The notes below the pieces were generated by a model. The model saw only the letters and a list, made by a program, of their open reading frames with translations. It did no database searches and was not told the DNA's origin. This document shows positions 62,691 to 64,000 of a stretch of 64,000 bases of DNA, one piece after another (the stretch's first letter is position 1; each line of letters begins with the position of its first letter). Made by a program: the position numbers and the translations under genes. Location: positions 91,001-155,000 of the forward strand of contig CAUYUJ010015952.1 of NCBI GenBank assembly GCA_963575745.1. Reading direction: 5' to 3'. Source of the stretch: Prorocentrum cordatum. Its lineage: Eukaryota; Sar; Dinophyceae; Prorocentrales; Prorocentraceae.

Positions 62691-62748
62691 AGGCCGTCGC
62701 AAATGGGCGGCGGTGCTTCGGAGAAGGCGCAGACGTCTGTTGATAAGG

Positions 62749-62840
62749 TTGAGTCGGGCCTGTCCCTCTACAGGAGGATTATTCAAATATATAGAGTAAA
62801 ACATAGCCTGGAGGCGTTTTTTTGAGTATTTCTGCCAATT
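62749..62840 (+). mobile_element. TTARGTCGGGC element, second left-end fragment
   Basis: Begins TTGAGTCGGGCCTGTCCCTC and continues TACAGGAGGATTATTCAAAT, then GGCGTTTTTTTGAGTATTTC, which is shared with the fragment at 62428. No right terminus found. Confidence 0.7.
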
Positions 62841-63431
62841 GTTGTGATATGTTTTGACTAGTTTGTGTTTCTCGTCCACTTGTTTTTATTGTGGATGCGA
62901 TCGTTGTTGTTATTCGTTGTTTTGCCGATCGGCGCGGGTTCCCCCCCCCTGGAGCAGATCTTGGCTGTTTTTTGGCGCCTGCTTCGAGCGGATGGAGGCT
63001 CCCCCAGGGGCAGCACTCTCGCAAGCAGTCGCACTGAGCAGAGGTCTGGAGCCAGACCCTCCCCTCCCCCCCCCCTTTCCGCCCAGTGTCGAAACGGCGC
63101 CGAATATTCAAAGCTCACAATGCATGCTGAGCCTTCTGAGAAGGCCTGCCCCCTCTGCCTTCCCCCCTGGGCGCGCCGCCGAGAGACCCACAATCTCGAG
63201 ACCAGCGTGAACCACTAACTAGTTGGGGGCGACGAGTGGGACTCGACGATGACTGCATGCTTTGTTTGGCGAACAGTCTGGACGTGCAGGTTGCAAAAAA
63301 CACATTGGGGCGCCCGCGTTCCAAGAGCCGTAGAGCCATCCAACGCCAGTGCGCTTGCCGCGTCTGTCATCCTCGTTCTTTCCTCCCTCTCCTTCCCCCC
63401 TCTCCTGCTCCTTGTGCTCCTCCTCTGGGCA
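62841..63431. other. Unassigned, possibly 5' gene region or intron
   Basis: No coding motif. The last 40 bases before 63432 are pyrimidine-rich and end CTCTGGGCAG, an acceptor-like sequence for the next candidate exon. Confidence 0.35.
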
Positions 63432-63432
63432 G

Positions 63433-63537
63433 AGGTGGCTGCGCAATCATGTCCAAAGCCGCCCAAAGGATCAGCACCCCTGGGTCTACGGCAAATATGG
63501 CTGTGCGAAGCCCAGCTACAAGCGTGGAGACTTGCAG
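63433..63537 (+). CDS. Candidate host exon 1
   Basis: After the tract ending GGGCAG, the frame reads RWLRNHVQSRPKDQHPWVYG then KYGCAKPSYKRGDLQ, with ordinary amino-acid use and none of the skew of repeat frames. The right boundary is uncertain because no GT donor keeps the phase of the next exon. It probably belongs to the same gene as the stretch at 63636-63871. Not assigned to a family. Confidence 0.5.
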
Positions 63538-63635
63538 TCATCCCTCCTCCCTCTCCTTCCTTCCCGCGCCCTCGTCATCCTCCTCGGCCTTACCATGCTC
63601 CTCCCGCTCCAGCTTCTCCTCATGTGTTAATTCAG

Positions 63636-63871
63636 GACCCTTCTCCCTTCGCTTGGCAGGCGGGGGCCAAGTACAGCAATGCGCCCAATGCGCCACCCTA
63701 CGAGTACCAGCCGCCACCGAAGAGCTTCGTCAAGTCTGAGGGGGGGTGTCAGCAGGGCTGGCCGAGCACGCTGCTCGAGGGGAAGGTGGATGGGGCGATG
63801 GATGTGGAGCACGAGGGGGAGGAGGAAGGGGACAAAACAGTGATGGTGCATGACGTTCTTGCGTTCTCGAG
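63636..63871 (+). CDS. Candidate host exon 2, acidic end
   Basis: Starts after TTAATTCAG (or, less likely, after TTGGCAG at 63659) and ends at CTCGAG before GTATGTG, a good donor. The frame gives DPSPFAWQAGAKYSNAPNAP, YEYQPPPKSFVKSEGG, WPSTLLEGKVDGAMDVEHEG and EEEGDKTVMVHDVLAFS. It is hydrophilic with a Pro/Tyr-rich head and an acidic tail; no signal peptide or membrane segment. The function is unknown. The gene would continue past the window. Confidence 0.5.
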
Positions 63872-64000
63872 GTATGTGTGTCTGTGTGTGTTGCCCCGCA
63901 TTGCCGGCTACCCCCCCCTTGGCCGCCGCCCCGCGGCTGCTGGTCCTACCCCTCCTGCGCCGCCCCGCCGCCGCTTGGCCCCGCTCTGAGCGGGCCCCGC
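63872..64000 (+). other. Probable start of an intron
   Basis: Begins GTATGTGTGTCTGTG and continues GC-rich without a supported frame to the window edge. Confidence 0.35.

Overview
The window looks like nuclear DNA of a dinoflagellate. It is GC-rich, very poor in recognisable genes and crowded with microsatellites and dispersed repeats. It also carries a near-complete relic of the dinoflagellate spliced leader (33665-33684), which normally sits only on the 5' end of trans-spliced mRNA. No rRNA, tRNA or CRISPR array was found. No species assignment is possible from this sequence alone.

Layout. 0-13 kb: GC-rich DNA with no confident gene, short inverted-repeat elements (three copies of one family with exact 8-bp target duplications), long GAT arrays and GAG arrays. 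13.4-18.4 kb: a frameshifted Ty1/copia retrotransposon interrupted by a small insertion. 18.4-29.3 kb: (TCC)n, TATG/CATG and GAC arrays, minisatellites of a GGCCTCTTGG type, a recurrent GTGCAATC-type array and a 167-bp element with long inverted termini. 29.7-33.3 kb: the only long intact gene, a 5'-truncated LINE-like polyprotein with reverse transcriptase and RNase H, inserted in (TCC)n and followed by a hairpin. 35.4-37.1 kb: a second LINE whose 5' part is inverted, as twin priming would produce, also between (TCC)n tracts. 28.5-39.1 kb and 59.5-60.2 kb: four copies of a composite repeat made of a head module, a VNTR of about 82 bp and a tail module. 39.5-42 kb: decayed retroelement coding DNA. 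46.1 kb: an 84-bp perfect-terminus palindrome with a 5-bp target duplication. 47.0-53.6 kb: a large inverted repeat, two arms of about 2 kb around a 2.5-kb microsatellite-rich centre. 55-60 kb: minisatellites, a long GGA array and a 120-bp in-frame tandem repeat. 62-64 kb: more element copies, then the best candidate host exons at the right edge.

The coding capacity is almost all retroelement. Host genes show only as exon-like fragments (7.9, 45.5, 46.4-46.8 and 63.4-63.9 kb), none assigned to a family. The architecture is mobile DNA nested in simple sequence: LINEs and composite repeats sit between pyrimidine microsatellites, and several new-looking non-autonomous families carry clear target duplications, which marks real transposition.
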